The notes under the pieces were generated by a model, which searched no databases, had not been told where the DNA came from, and saw only the letters and a list, made by a program, of their open reading frames with translations. Made by a program: the position numbers and the translations under genes. Below, piece by piece: positions 54,263 to 63,417 of a stretch of 64,000 nt of DNA. This DNA is from Comamonadaceae bacterium UBA2121 (lineage in GTDB: Bacteria; Pseudomonadota; Gammaproteobacteria; Burkholderiales; Burkholderiaceae_C). Position 1 is the first letter of the stretch. The number at the start of each line of letters is the position of its first letter. The DNA lies in the NCBI GenBank assembly GCA_002331385.1, contig DCYB01000010.1:62001-126000 (forward strand), in the 5' to 3' direction.

Positions 54263-55585
54263 ATGTCCATGAACCCAGCCGTTGGCGCGAATGCATCCGC
54301 GCCCGACTCCGAGGCGCTTGAAAAACGCACGTACTCCAAGGTCTTCTGGAGGATCGTTCCGTTTCTCATGCTGTGTTATGTGATCGCTTATCTGGACCGC
54401 GTGAACGTGGGCTTTGCCAAGCTGCAGATGTCGCAGGACCTTGGCTTCAGCGAGGCGGTTTTCGGTCTGGGGGCGGGCATCTTCTTTCTAGGCTACTTCT
54501 TCTTTGAAGTCCCGAGCAACCTGCTGCTGCACAAGGTGGGCGCGCGTGTCTGGATTGCGCGCATCATGATCACCTGGGGCATTCTCTCGGGCTGCTTCAT
54601 GTTCGTGGAGAGCGTGACCAGTTTCTACATCCTGCGCTTCCTGTTGGGATTGGCGGAGGCGGGCTTCTATCCCGGCGTGATCCTCTATCTCACGTACTGG
54701 TTTCCGGCGCATCGGCGCGCACGCATCATTGCGGTGTTCATGTCGGCCATTCCTGTGGCGGGCATTTTCGGCAACCCGCTGTCGGGCTGGATCATGGACA
54801 GCTTCCAGGGTGCCATGTCGCTTCAGGGCTGGCAATGGATGTTCCTCATCGAGGCCATTCCAGCGGTGGTGATCGGTATCCTCGTGCTGTTCTGGCTGGA
54901 CAACAGCATCCAGAAAGCCAAGTGGCTGAACGACGAAGAAAAGGCACTGCTGCAACGCGCCGTCGACGAGGACCAGGCGCAAGCCAATTCGGGGCCACAT
55001 TCGGTCAAGGGGGTGTTTCTGGATGCGCGTATGTGGTGGATGGCAGGCATCTACTTTGCGTTCGTCATGGGGCAATACGCCATCACGTTCTGGCTGCCCA
55101 CGCTGGTCAAGGCCACTGGCGTGGTGGGCAACTTCCGGATCGGGATACTGAGCGCCATCCCGTTCCTCTGCGCAATCGTGGCGATGAATCTGGTCGGGCG
55201 CAGCGCCGACAACCAGCGCGAGCGGCGCTGGCACCTGATCGTCCCGGCCATGATGGGCGCCATCGGTTTTGCCGTATCCGCGTCGTACACGCAGAACACC
55301 GCCATCTCGCTGCTGTTCCTCTCGCTCGCAGCGGCAGGTGTGCTCACGTGCGCACCGCTGTTCTGGTCGCTGCCGACAGCGTTCCTGTCGGGTACGGCGG
55401 CGGCGGCGGGCATCGCGGCGATCAACTCCGTAGGGAATATTGCGGGTTTCGTCAGCCCCTATCTCATTGGTACCCTCAAGGACATGACGGGCAGCACCGC
55501 CATCGGCATGTATGTGTTGAGCGTGGTGCTGGTTCTGGGTGCGTTTGCCGTTTGGCTGGTGCCCAGAAAGCTGGTGAACCGTTGA
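54263..55585 (+). CDS. MFS transporter, anion:cation symporter type
   Basis: A 440-aa, 12-helix MFS protein of the ACS family (tartrate, phthalate, galactonate type). AYLDRVNVGFAKLQMSQDLG in helix 1 is the family signature, with GLAEAGFYPGVILYLTYWFP and other ACS motifs. ATG 54263 follows GAGGGGAA. As the first structural gene of the tetronate cluster it most likely imports L-threonate, D-threonate or D-erythronate. Confidence 0.92.
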   Translation: MSMNPAVGANASAPDSEALEKRTYSKVFWRIVPFLMLCYVIAYLDRVNVGFAKLQMSQDLGFSEAVFGLGAGIFFLGYFFFEVPSNLLLHKVGARVWIARIMITWGILSGCFMFVESVTSFYILRFLLGLAEAGFYPGVILYLTYWFPAHRRARIIAVFMSAIPVAGIFGNPLSGWIMDSFQGAMSLQGWQWMFLIEAIPAVVIGILVLFWLDNSIQKAKWLNDEEKALLQRAVDEDQAQANSGPHSVKGVFLDARMWWMAGIYFAFVMGQYAITFWLPTLVKATGVVGNFRIGILSAIPFLCAIVAMNLVGRSADNQRERRWHLIVPAMMGAIGFAVSASYTQNTAISLLFLSLAAAGVLTCAPLFWSLPTAFLSGTAAAAGIAAINSVGNIAGFVSPYLIGTLKDMTGSTAIGMYVLSVVLVLGAFAVWLVPRKLVNR

Positions 55586-55625
55586 TGCGGCGTCGACCAT
55601 TCAAATTCAAACAGGAGATCAAGAG

Positions 55626-56549
55626 ATGACAAGCAACGCACAACCGGTTGTGGGGTTGATCGGCCTTGGCGCGATGGGCATGGGCATGGCCCAGTCGCTG
55701 CGCCGTGCCGGGTTTTCGCTGCGGGTGTTTGACATGCGCAGCGAGGTCGCGCAAGGCTTCGTCAAGGAAGGCGGAACGGCCTGCGCGAGCGTGGAAGAAC
55801 TGGGCAACGCCTGTGATGTCGTGGTTTCCGTGGTGGTGAACGCGGCGCAGACGGAAAGCGTGCTGTTCGGCGCGGATGGCAGCTCCGGCGTGGCCGCTTC
55901 GATGCGGCCGGGCAGCGTCTTCGTGATGTGCTCTACCGTGGATCCGAACTGGTCGATTGCGATGCAATCGCGGCTGGCCGAGCGCGGTTTGCTCTATCTG
56001 GATGCGCCCATCTCCGGCGGCGCAGCGAAAGCGGCGCAAGGCCAGATCACCATGATGACGGCTGGCACACAGGCTGCCTACGGCAAAGTCGGTGGCGTGC
56101 TCGAAGCCATGGCCGCCAAGGTCTATCGACTGGGCGACACGGCGGGTGCGGGCAGCAAGGTGAAGATCATCAACCAGTTGCTGGCAGGCGTGCACATTGC
56201 CGCAGCAGCCGAGGCGATGGCGCTGGGTTTGCGCGAAGGCGTCGATCCGGATGCGCTCTACGACGTCATCACCCACAGCGCAGGCAATAGCTGGATGTTT
56301 GAAAACCGCATGCCACATGTGCTGGCCGGTGACTACACGCCGCTGTCTGCGGTGGACATCTTCGTCAAGGATCTGGGGCTGGTACTGGACGTTGCGCGCG
56401 CCAGCAAGTTTCCGCTGCCGCTGTCCTCCACTGCGCACCAGATGTTCATGCAGGCGTCCACAGCCGGGTTCGCCCGCGAAGACGACAGTGCCGTGATCAA
56501 GATTTTTCCGGGCATTACGGTGCCTGTTTCCAAGACAACTCCTACCTGA
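55626..56549 (+). CDS. ltnD: L-threonate dehydrogenase
   Basis: A 307-aa beta-hydroxyacid dehydrogenase, NAD-dependent. The dinucleotide motif is GLIGLGAMGMGMA, the substrate motif DAPISGGAAKAAQG, and the catalytic Lys180 is in GSKVKIINQLLAG. In this gene set the family member is LtnD, which oxidises L-threonate to 2-oxo-tetronate. It sits directly before denD, otnK, otnC and otnI. Confidence 0.9.
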   Translation: MTSNAQPVVGLIGLGAMGMGMAQSLRRAGFSLRVFDMRSEVAQGFVKEGGTACASVEELGNACDVVVSVVVNAAQTESVLFGADGSSGVAASMRPGSVFVMCSTVDPNWSIAMQSRLAERGLLYLDAPISGGAAKAAQGQITMMTAGTQAAYGKVGGVLEAMAAKVYRLGDTAGAGSKVKIINQLLAGVHIAAAAEAMALGLREGVDPDALYDVITHSAGNSWMFENRMPHVLAGDYTPLSAVDIFVKDLGLVLDVARASKFPLPLSSTAHQMFMQASTAGFAREDDSAVIKIFPGITVPVSKTTPT

Positions 56550-56563
56550 GGCGAACGAACAGC

Positions 56564-57577
56564 ATGAACATTCTTATCACCGGAGGCGGCGGTTTTCTTG
56601 GCGCACGCCTGGCGCGCACGCTGCTGGCATTGGGCGAGTTGCAGTTGAATGGCGCAAGTGCGCAAGGCATTCAGCGCATTGCATTGGTGGATCGCGTTCT
56701 GCCGCCCGCGGATTTGATGGCCGATGCGCGTGTCACCGCCGTGCAAGGCGATCTGGCCGAACTCATCGCACAAGGATCGCTGCCGCTCGCCGACACGCAG
56801 CTTGTGTTCCATCTGGCCGCAGCGGTCAGCGGAGAGTGCGAGGCGGACTTCGATCTGGGCATTCGCAGCAATCTGGACTCGACGCGCCAATTGCTCGACG
56901 CCTGCCGCCAAGCGGGACATGCGCCCGTGCTGGTGTTCGCCAGCTCGGTCGCGGTCTTTGGCAATTCGCCCGAGCAACCCTTGCCCGAGGTGATCGAAGA
57001 CACCACGATGCCGACGCCGCAGAACAGCTACGGCATCCAGAAATTCATTGGCGAGCAGTTGCTGGCCGATTACACGCGCAAGGGCTTTGTGCGTGGGCGC
57101 AATGTGCGGCTGATGACCGTCAGCGTGCGGCCCGGACGGCCCAATGGCGCGGCGTCCAGTTTCCTGAGTGGCATCCTGCGCGAGCCGCTGGCGGGCGTGC
57201 GGGCGATCTGTCCCGTGCCACCGGAAACGCCAGTGGCGCTGTCATCGCCCGGCAATACCGTGGCGGGTGTGATTCGCGCAGCCACGGCCAGTGCAGAAGA
57301 GTGGGGGGCGCGCACGGCGGTCAACCTGCCTGCACTCACCACGACCGTGGGCGAGATGCTGCAAGCGCTCGAGCGCGTGGCCGGACCGGCCGCAACGCAG
57401 CTCATCGACTGGAAGCTGGATCCGGACATCGCCCGCATCATCACCAGTTGGCCCAGCCGGTTTATGCCCAAGCGCGCACGCGCTCTGGGGCTGCGGGCTG
57501 ACGAGAGCTTCGACGCCGTCCTGCGCGAATACGTGCGCGAAAATCCGCAGGCCATCCAGTTGCCCGTGAAAGACTGA
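56564..57577 (+). CDS. denD: D-erythronate dehydrogenase
   Basis: A 337-aa short-chain (SDR-extended) dehydrogenase with GGGGFLGARLARTLL at the N-terminus and the Tyr-Lys active site in NSYGIQKFIGEQLL. It is the DenD type that oxidises D-erythronate at C2 to 2-oxo-tetronate. It starts 14 nt after ltnD. The two dehydrogenases give the operon both epimeric entry routes. Confidence 0.9.
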   Translation: MNILITGGGGFLGARLARTLLALGELQLNGASAQGIQRIALVDRVLPPADLMADARVTAVQGDLAELIAQGSLPLADTQLVFHLAAAVSGECEADFDLGIRSNLDSTRQLLDACRQAGHAPVLVFASSVAVFGNSPEQPLPEVIEDTTMPTPQNSYGIQKFIGEQLLADYTRKGFVRGRNVRLMTVSVRPGRPNGAASSFLSGILREPLAGVRAICPVPPETPVALSSPGNTVAGVIRAATASAEEWGARTAVNLPALTTTVGEMLQALERVAGPAATQLIDWKLDPDIARIITSWPSRFMPKRARALGLRADESFDAVLREYVRENPQAIQLPVKD

Positions 57578-57583
57578 AATTCC

Positions 57584-58879
57584 ATGAGTGAAAAGCCCAA
57601 GACCATCCTGCTCGGTTGCATCGCCGATGACTTCACCGGTGCGACCGATCTGGCGAACAATCTGGTGCGCGCGGGCATGCGCGTGGTGCAGACCATCGGC
57701 ATTCCGTCGCAGCCAGTGTCGGGAGAGGTGGATGCGGTTGTGGTCGCGCTCAAATCGCGCACGATATCGCCCCCGGAAGCCGTGCGGCAATCGCTGGATG
57801 CGCTGCGCTGGCTGCAGGAGCAGGGCGCCCGGCAGATCTATTTCAAATACTGCTCCACTTTTGACAGTCTCTTCAGCGGCGAGACGCGCGGCAACATCGG
57901 CCCGGTGACGGAAGCACTCATGCAGGCGCTGGATTGTGATATCACGATTGCCACGCCCGCGTTTCCCGACAACCAGCGCTCGGTGTTCAAGGGGCATCTT
58001 TTTGTGGGCGACCGGTTGCTGAACGAAAGCGGCATGCAGAACCACCCGCTCACGCCAATGACGGACCCCGATCTGGTGCGCGTCATGCAGCAGCAGTGCG
58101 CGGGCAAGGTGGGTCTGGTCGACTATGCGGTGGTTTCGCGCGGACCGGATGCGGTCAGGGAGCGCATGCGGCAATTGAAAGCGGAAGGCGTTTCGGTGGC
58201 CATCGTGGATGCGGTCACCAACGACGATCTGCTGCGTTTGGGGCCCGCGTTGGCTGAACTTGCGCTGGTGACGGCGGGGTCGGGCGTCGCCATTGCGCTG
58301 CCCGCGAACTTCGGCTTATCGCCTTCACCACGCGCCAGTGCGTTGCCCGCCGCAGCCGGCTTGCGCGCCATCGTTTCCGGCAGTTGCTCGCTGGCCACCA
58401 ACCGTCAGGTGACCGATTTCATCGAGCGTGGTGGTAAGGCGTGGGCACTTGATCCATTGCGCATTGCCGCAGGCGACGATGTGGTGTCTGATGTGTTGCA
58501 GTGGGCTGGGGCGTTGTTGCCATCGGGCCCGGTGCTCGTGTATTCCACGGCGCAAAGCGTGGACGTGAAATCTGTGCAAGCCCGGCTGGGGGTGGAGGCG
58601 GCGGGGGCGATGGTCGAAAGCGCCCTGGCCGCGATTGCGCGCGGTCTGGTCGAGCAAGGCGTACGCCAGCTCATCGTGGCAGGTGGAGAGACGTCGGGCG
58701 CGTGCGTGCAGGCACTTCATATCGCACAAATGCAGATTGGCGCGCAGATCGATCCCGGCGTGCCATGGTGTCATGCGGCGACTCCGGAGGCGCCGGAGGG
58801 CGGGCTGCACATCGCGCTCAAGTCGGGCAACTTCGGTGGCGATGATTTCTTTACGCGCGCGTTCGAGGTGCTGGCATGA
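57584..58879 (+). CDS. otnK: 3-oxo-tetronate kinase (four-carbon acid sugar kinase)
   Basis: A 431-aa DUF1537-type kinase. The N-terminal substrate domain has ADDFTGATDLANNLV and KYCSTFDS, and the C-terminal nucleotide domain has AGGETSGACVQAL. It phosphorylates 3-oxo-tetronate to its 4-phosphate. It follows denD by 6 nt and overlaps otnC by 4 nt (ATGA). Confidence 0.93.
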   Translation: MSEKPKTILLGCIADDFTGATDLANNLVRAGMRVVQTIGIPSQPVSGEVDAVVVALKSRTISPPEAVRQSLDALRWLQEQGARQIYFKYCSTFDSLFSGETRGNIGPVTEALMQALDCDITIATPAFPDNQRSVFKGHLFVGDRLLNESGMQNHPLTPMTDPDLVRVMQQQCAGKVGLVDYAVVSRGPDAVRERMRQLKAEGVSVAIVDAVTNDDLLRLGPALAELALVTAGSGVAIALPANFGLSPSPRASALPAAAGLRAIVSGSCSLATNRQVTDFIERGGKAWALDPLRIAAGDDVVSDVLQWAGALLPSGPVLVYSTAQSVDVKSVQARLGVEAAGAMVESALAAIARGLVEQGVRQLIVAGGETSGACVQALHIAQMQIGAQIDPGVPWCHAATPEAPEGGLHIALKSGNFGGDDFFTRAFEVLA

Positions 58880-59541
58880 ACGCAACGCAGGCGCGTGACG
58901 AAATCTGCCGCGTAGGGAGCAGTCTGTTCGAGCGTGGCTACGTACACGCGACCGCCGGAAACATCAGCGTGCGGCTGTACGATGGCAGCTTTCTGATCAC
59001 GCCGACAGATGCCTGCCTTGGCTTTCTCGATCCCGCGCGGCTGGCCCACGTCGATGCCCACGGCGCGCAAATCAGCGGAGACCGTGCCAGCAAGACCATT
59101 GCATTGCACGCACGCATCTACGGGGCTGCGCGGAAATTCCACCCCGAAACGTCGTGCATCATCCACACGCACAGCACGCACTGTGTGGCGTTGACGCTCG
59201 CCATGGATGAGCCGGAATTGCTGCCGCCCATCACACCTTACTTCGTCATGAAAGTGGGGCACGTTCCCGTCATCCCGTACCACCGACCCGGAGCCGCCGA
59301 GGCGGCCGCGCTGACGGCCCAGGTCATCGACGATTATGGACTGCGCGGCACCCCTATACGCGCGGTGATGCTCTCGCGGCTGGGTCCCAACGTCTGGCAT
59401 GACACACCTGCAGCGGCCATGGCGACATTGGAGGAGTTGGAAGAGACCGCGCGGCTGCGGATGATTTCAAACCCTATGCCATCACCGCTTTCTCCCGCGC
59501 AAATCGATGAACTGCGCAGCACGTTCAATGCACATTGGTAA
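58876..59541 (+). CDS. otnC: 3-oxo-tetronate 4-phosphate decarboxylase
   Basis: A 221-aa class II aldolase-fold enzyme. Zn ligands are in IIHTHSTHCVALT, and TAGNISVR binds phosphate. OtnC decarboxylates 3-oxo-tetronate 4-phosphate to dihydroxyacetone phosphate. It overlaps otnK (ATGA) and precedes otnI by 34 nt. Confidence 0.92.
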   Translation: MNATQARDEICRVGSSLFERGYVHATAGNISVRLYDGSFLITPTDACLGFLDPARLAHVDAHGAQISGDRASKTIALHARIYGAARKFHPETSCIIHTHSTHCVALTLAMDEPELLPPITPYFVMKVGHVPVIPYHRPGAAEAAALTAQVIDDYGLRGTPIRAVMLSRLGPNVWHDTPAAAMATLEELEETARLRMISNPMPSPLSPAQIDELRSTFNAHW

Positions 59542-59575
59542 GCCATCCTCCATTCACTTCTGAAAGACCGATTCC

Positions 59576-60394
59576 ATGCCTCGTTTCGCTGCCAATTTGT
59601 CCATGCTCTACAACGAGCACGATTTTCTCGACCGTTTTGCTGCCGCTGGTGCCGACGGCTTCAAGGGCGTGGAGTTCCTGTTTCCGTATGCCTATTCCAG
59701 CGCGGAGCTGGCCCAGCGTTTGCGCGACAACGGTCTGGAGCAGGTGTTGTTCAATGCACCGCCCGGCGATTGGGACAAGGGCGAGCGCGGCATGGCCTGT
59801 CTTCCGGGGCGCGAGGCGGAGTTTCGGGACGGATTCTTGCGCGCTCTGGAGTATGCCCAGGCGCTGTCCTGCCCGCGTATTCATGTGATGGCAGGGCTGA
59901 TGCCTGCGGGCGTCGAACGCGATGTATTGGCCGCCACATACATTGAGAACCTGCAATGGGCCGCGTCAGAGGCGCAAAAGGCCGGACGTCAGGTGCTGCT
60001 CGAGCCCATCAACCAGCGTGACATGCCAGGCTTTTTCCTGAGCAGGCAAAGCGACGCGCATGCGCTGGTGGAGGCGATTGGCTCCCGACATGTGCAGGTG
60101 CAGATGGATCTGTATCACTGCCAGGTGACCGAGGGCGATCTGGCCATGAAGATTCGCCAGTATCTGCCCACGGGCAGGGTGGGGCACTTCCAGATTGCCG
60201 GTGTGCCCGAGCGGCACGAGCCGGATGTGGGCGAATTGAACTATCCCTATCTGTTCGCCGTGATCGACCAAGTGGCCGCCCAATGCAATTGGCAAGGCTG
60301 GATTGGCTGCGAGTACCGTCCCCGCCGAGGCGCTGCGGTGGGAGCGACCAGCGCGGGACTGGATTGGCTCAAGCCGATGCTGCAGGCCGGTTGA
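59576..60394 (+). CDS. otnI: 2-oxo-tetronate isomerase
   Basis: A 272-aa xylose-isomerase-like TIM barrel of the hydroxypyruvate-isomerase family, with metal-ligand segments LLEPINQRDMPGFF and QMDLYHCQ. OtnI converts 2-oxo-tetronate to 3-oxo-tetronate, the substrate of OtnK. It is the last gene of the operon. Its final 26 nt overlap the 3' end of the convergent mtfA-like gene. Confidence 0.91.
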   Translation: MPRFAANLSMLYNEHDFLDRFAAAGADGFKGVEFLFPYAYSSAELAQRLRDNGLEQVLFNAPPGDWDKGERGMACLPGREAEFRDGFLRALEYAQALSCPRIHVMAGLMPAGVERDVLAATYIENLQWAASEAQKAGRQVLLEPINQRDMPGFFLSRQSDAHALVEAIGSRHVQVQMDLYHCQVTEGDLAMKIRQYLPTGRVGHFQIAGVPERHEPDVGELNYPYLFAVIDQVAAQCNWQGWIGCEYRPRRGAAVGATSAGLDWLKPMLQAG

Positions 60395-61217
60395 AGAACG
60401 CGTTCAGCAATGGCGCAAGCGTTGGAAATTCTTGCGCAAAGCGTGCGGGCTGCACGAAATAGGCCTCGCAGGCTACGGCAAAAAATTCTTCTGGCGCGCT
60501 GGCTCCATAGCTGTTCAGCCAGGGCTTGTCCGCGCCAAAGCGATACGCCATGGAGACACGTTCCCGAAACTGCTCGTAGGCTTCTGTCCAGGTGTTGGCC
60601 CACAGCTTGCGCGCCTGCGCCGCGGAAGTCGTGCCCGCAAAGCCGGCCGGCAAAGGAGGGCGCCCGTTGGCGGAGCCGTCCTGCATGTCGATCTTGTGAA
60701 TGAATTCATGGATGACGACGCTGGTGGCATCGTCCGGATCGTGCCCGGCAGCTTCGACTGCGGGCCAGGCCAGCATCACCGGGCCGCGTTCCATGGCCTC
60801 GCCTAGCAGCACCTGGCTGTAGTGGTGCACGACGCCGGAGCCGTCCGTGGATTGGCGCCGCGCCAGCGCCTCTGCCGGGTGCACGACGATGCCGACGAAA
60901 TCGTCATACCAGTCGAGCGCTTTGGCGGGTTCACCCCAGTGGAGCAAAGGCAGGCACGCTTGCGCGGCGATCGCGACGGCCATGTCGTCAGTCACCTGCA
61001 TGTCGTGTGCGCCGGTGAATTCCTTGTGCTGCAGGAAGAGGGCGCTGAGGGCGCGCAGTTTGGATTGTTCCTCGGCAGACAATGCGGCAAGAAACGGGTA
61101 TTGCCTCACGGTGCGCAGCCACAGTTCAGGCGATATCTGCGGTACGGGAGCGATGCGTGAGCGCAGGCCGTTGACGGTGCGGCGCAGAAACCGGGTGAGG
61201 GCGGCGGGTGGAGACAT
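60369..61217 (-). CDS. mtfA: MtfA-like zinc peptidase
   Basis: A 282-aa M90-family metallopeptidase. The zinc motif HEFIHKID and downstream Glu region APEEFFAVACEAYFVQP are clear. MtfA in E. coli binds the repressor Mlc and has aminopeptidase activity. ATG 61217 was chosen because upstream codons are antisense to lpxH. It ends overlapping otnI and starts 6 nt after lpxH. Confidence 0.9.
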   Translation of the reverse strand: MSPPAALTRFLRRTVNGLRSRIAPVPQISPELWLRTVRQYPFLAALSAEEQSKLRALSALFLQHKEFTGAHDMQVTDDMAVAIAAQACLPLLHWGEPAKALDWYDDFVGIVVHPAEALARRQSTDGSGVVHHYSQVLLGEAMERGPVMLAWPAVEAAGHDPDDATSVVIHEFIHKIDMQDGSANGRPPLPAGFAGTTSAAQARKLWANTWTEAYEQFRERVSMAYRFGADKPWLNSYGASAPEEFFAVACEAYFVQPARFAQEFPTLAPLLNAFFNRPAASA

Positions 61218-61222
61218 GTGCC

Positions 61223-62023
61223 CTACATGGGGGCAATGTTCTCGCGTTCCAAGCCCCTGAGGGATAACCTTAATACCTGTGCGCGCGGCGGCGTGGCGGC
61301 GAGATCCCAGTCGGACAGCACGTGGCGCATGGCGGGGCTTTCCGGGGTGCGCGCATCGGCAATGGCGTGGTCGGCGGGCCGATGCGTATGGCCGTGGATC
61401 AGCACGCGGCTGTTCGCTGCGACGAGCCACTGCAGCGCGGCAGCAGCGTCCACGTCGCCGTAGAAAGCCTCAGGCGAATGCTTGCGTGCTTCGCTTTGTG
61501 CGCGGGCACTGCGCCCCTGTGCGCGGCGTTCTGCCAGCGGACGCGCGAGGAGTTGCGCCTGCCATGCAGGGTTGCGCGCGATGGCGCGGAATTTCTGGTA
61601 TTCGACATCGTCAAGACACAACGCATCGCCGTGGCTGAGCAGCCAGCGTTGTCCTGCGAAGTCGAGCACGGTCGGGTCGGCCAGCAGTTGCACTCCGCTG
61701 CGCCGGGCAAATTCGCTGCCCACGAGAAAATCGCGGTTGCCGTGCATGAAGTAAACGGGACGTTGGCGGGCCGCATCGGCCAGCATGGCGCAGCATTCGG
61801 CCTCGAAGCTGCCGGGCTCGTCCATGCTGTCATCGCCCACCCAGACCTCGAACAGATCACCCAGTATGAACAGGGCGTCCGCCGTGGTCTGCTGAAGATA
61901 GCGCTGCAGTGCCGCCGTGGTGGCGGGCTCTTCACGCTGCAGATGCAGGTCGGAGATGATCTCCACCGCGTGCCACGAGGCAGGGGCTGCGAGCTCCTGG
62001 ATGGGTGGCACGTCGGGCGGCAT
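61223..62023 (-). CDS. lpxH: UDP-2,3-diacylglucosamine hydrolase
   Basis: A 266-aa calcineurin-like hydrolase of lipid A synthesis. All metal motifs are present: SDLHL, LGDLFEVWVGDD, HGNRD, LLSHGDALCLDD and HGHTH. It makes lipid X and UMP from UDP-diacylglucosamine at the inner membrane. ATG 62023 is preferred to TTG 62029. It lies downstream of a cyclophilin gene, a common arrangement (ppiB-lpxH). Confidence 0.95.
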   Translation of the reverse strand: MPPDVPPIQELAAPASWHAVEIISDLHLQREEPATTAALQRYLQQTTADALFILGDLFEVWVGDDSMDEPGSFEAECCAMLADAARQRPVYFMHGNRDFLVGSEFARRSGVQLLADPTVLDFAGQRWLLSHGDALCLDDVEYQKFRAIARNPAWQAQLLARPLAERRAQGRSARAQSEARKHSPEAFYGDVDAAAALQWLVAANSRVLIHGHTHRPADHAIADARTPESPAMRHVLSDWDLAATPPRAQVLRLSLRGLERENIAPM

Positions 62024-62074
62024 CGGCAAGGCTTGTCTTCAGCGGATCGGAGGCGTGGTGCAATCGTGCGTCGA

Positions 62075-62581
62075 TTACAGCACCACGGCCTTTTCGATGA
62101 CCACGTCTTCCTTGGGCACGTCGTCGTGAAAACCCTTGCGGCCAGTCTTCACGCCCTTGATCGCGTCGACGATTTCGGTGCCCTTGACCACCTTGCCAAA
62201 CACGGCATAGCCCCAGCCTTGCGCGGTGGGGGCGGTGTGGTTCAGGAAGCCGTTGTCGGCGACGTTGATGAAGAACTGTGCCGTGGCAGAGTGCGGGTCG
62301 CTTGTGCGGGCCATGGCCAGGGTGTACTTGTCGTTCTTGAGGCCGTTGTTGGCTTCGTTCTCGATCGGCTTGTCCGTGGACTTCTGCTGCATGCCGGGCT
62401 CGAACCCGCCGCCCTGGACCATGAAGCCATTGATCACGCGGTGGAATACGGTGCCGTCGTAGAAGCCCTTCTTCACGTAGTTCAGGAAGTTCTCGGCGGA
62501 CTTGGGTGCCTTTTCGGCGTCCAGTTCGATCACGATGTTGCCGTGGCCGGCGATGGTCATTTCAACTTGGGGGTTGCTCAT
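62075..62581 (-). CDS. ppiB: Peptidyl-prolyl cis-trans isomerase, cytoplasmic
   Basis: A 168-aa cyclophilin without signal peptide. FHRVINGFMVQGGGF and QFFINVADN carry the active-site residues. It catalyses proline isomerisation during protein folding. The next upstream gene is a close, exported paralogue, so the pair looks like a tandem duplication. Confidence 0.95.
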   Translation of the reverse strand: MSNPQVEMTIAGHGNIVIELDAEKAPKSAENFLNYVKKGFYDGTVFHRVINGFMVQGGGFEPGMQQKSTDKPIENEANNGLKNDKYTLAMARTSDPHSATAQFFINVADNGFLNHTAPTAQGWGYAVFGKVVKGTEIVDAIKGVKTGRKGFHDDVPKEDVVIEKAVVL

Positions 62582-62619
62582 GGTGTGTGTTGCTTTCGGT
62601 CGGTTGAAAAACGAGCAGC

Positions 62620-63210
62620 TTACTGCACAACGGTGGCCGATTGGATCACCACGGGCGTTGTGGGCACATTCTGGTGGCCGCCCTTGTTGCCGGTGCCGAC
62701 GGCCCTGATCTTGTCGACCACGTCGGTGCCGGTCACTACTTTGCCGAACACGGCGTAGCCGTGGCCGTCGGGGCTGGGCGCGTTGAGGGAGTCGTTGTTC
62801 TTCACGTTGATGAAGAACTGCGAGGTGGCGGAGTTGGGATTGCCAGTGCGTGCCATGGCAATGGTGTACTTGTCGTTCTTCAGGCCGTTGCTGGCTTCCA
62901 GCGGAATCGGTGCCTTGGTGGCTTTTTGCTGCATGTCGGGCGTGAAGCCGCCGCCCTGGATCATGAAGCCATCGATCACGCGGTGGAAGATCGTGCCGTC
63001 GTAGTGCTTGTCCTTCACATAGGCGAGGAAGTTCTCGACCGTCTTGGGGGCCTTGGCGGCGTCGAGCTGCAGCACGATGTCACCGAGGCTGGTGCTCAGC
63101 TTGACCTTGGGGGCGGCGTCTTGCGCGAGGGCCGGTGCGCTGGCGAAGATGCCTGCGCAGGCAACGCCGGCGATGGACAGCAGGGTGTGGCGACGGATAC
63201 GTGAAAACAT
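62620..63210 (-). CDS. ppiA: Peptidyl-prolyl cis-trans isomerase, periplasmic
   Basis: A 196-aa cyclophilin with a signal peptide (TLLSIAGVACAGIFASAPALAQDA). The active site FHRVIDGFMIQGGGF and QFFINVKNN match its neighbour. ATG 63210 follows AGGAGCATC. It is 38 nt upstream of ppiB in the same direction, likely one transcript with lpxH. Confidence 0.94.
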   Translation of the reverse strand: MFSRIRRHTLLSIAGVACAGIFASAPALAQDAAPKVKLSTSLGDIVLQLDAAKAPKTVENFLAYVKDKHYDGTIFHRVIDGFMIQGGGFTPDMQQKATKAPIPLEASNGLKNDKYTIAMARTGNPNSATSQFFINVKNNDSLNAPSPDGHGYAVFGKVVTGTDVVDKIRAVGTGNKGGHQNVPTTPVVIQSATVVQ

Positions 63211-63417
63211 GGAGATGCTCCTGGGTTCAGTAATTGAGAGAAATGGTGTGAAGGCGTGATGCCCGGTCTGTTGGCTGGATATGCAATGGATCCGGGAGAG
63301 GCGCAAAAGTTTGCACTGCGAATCTGAGTTGGCGTCCGAATTGGAATCGGAATGCGATCGCTATGCCACCAGCCGCTGCGCCGTCCGTTGCTCGCATCGC
63401 GGTGAACGGCGCGCGCG
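63211..63417. other. Intergenic spacer
   Basis: About 200 nt between ppiA and the TPR gene. I see no gene, tRNA or clear terminator. It should contain the ppiA promoter on the minus strand. Confidence 0.4.
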
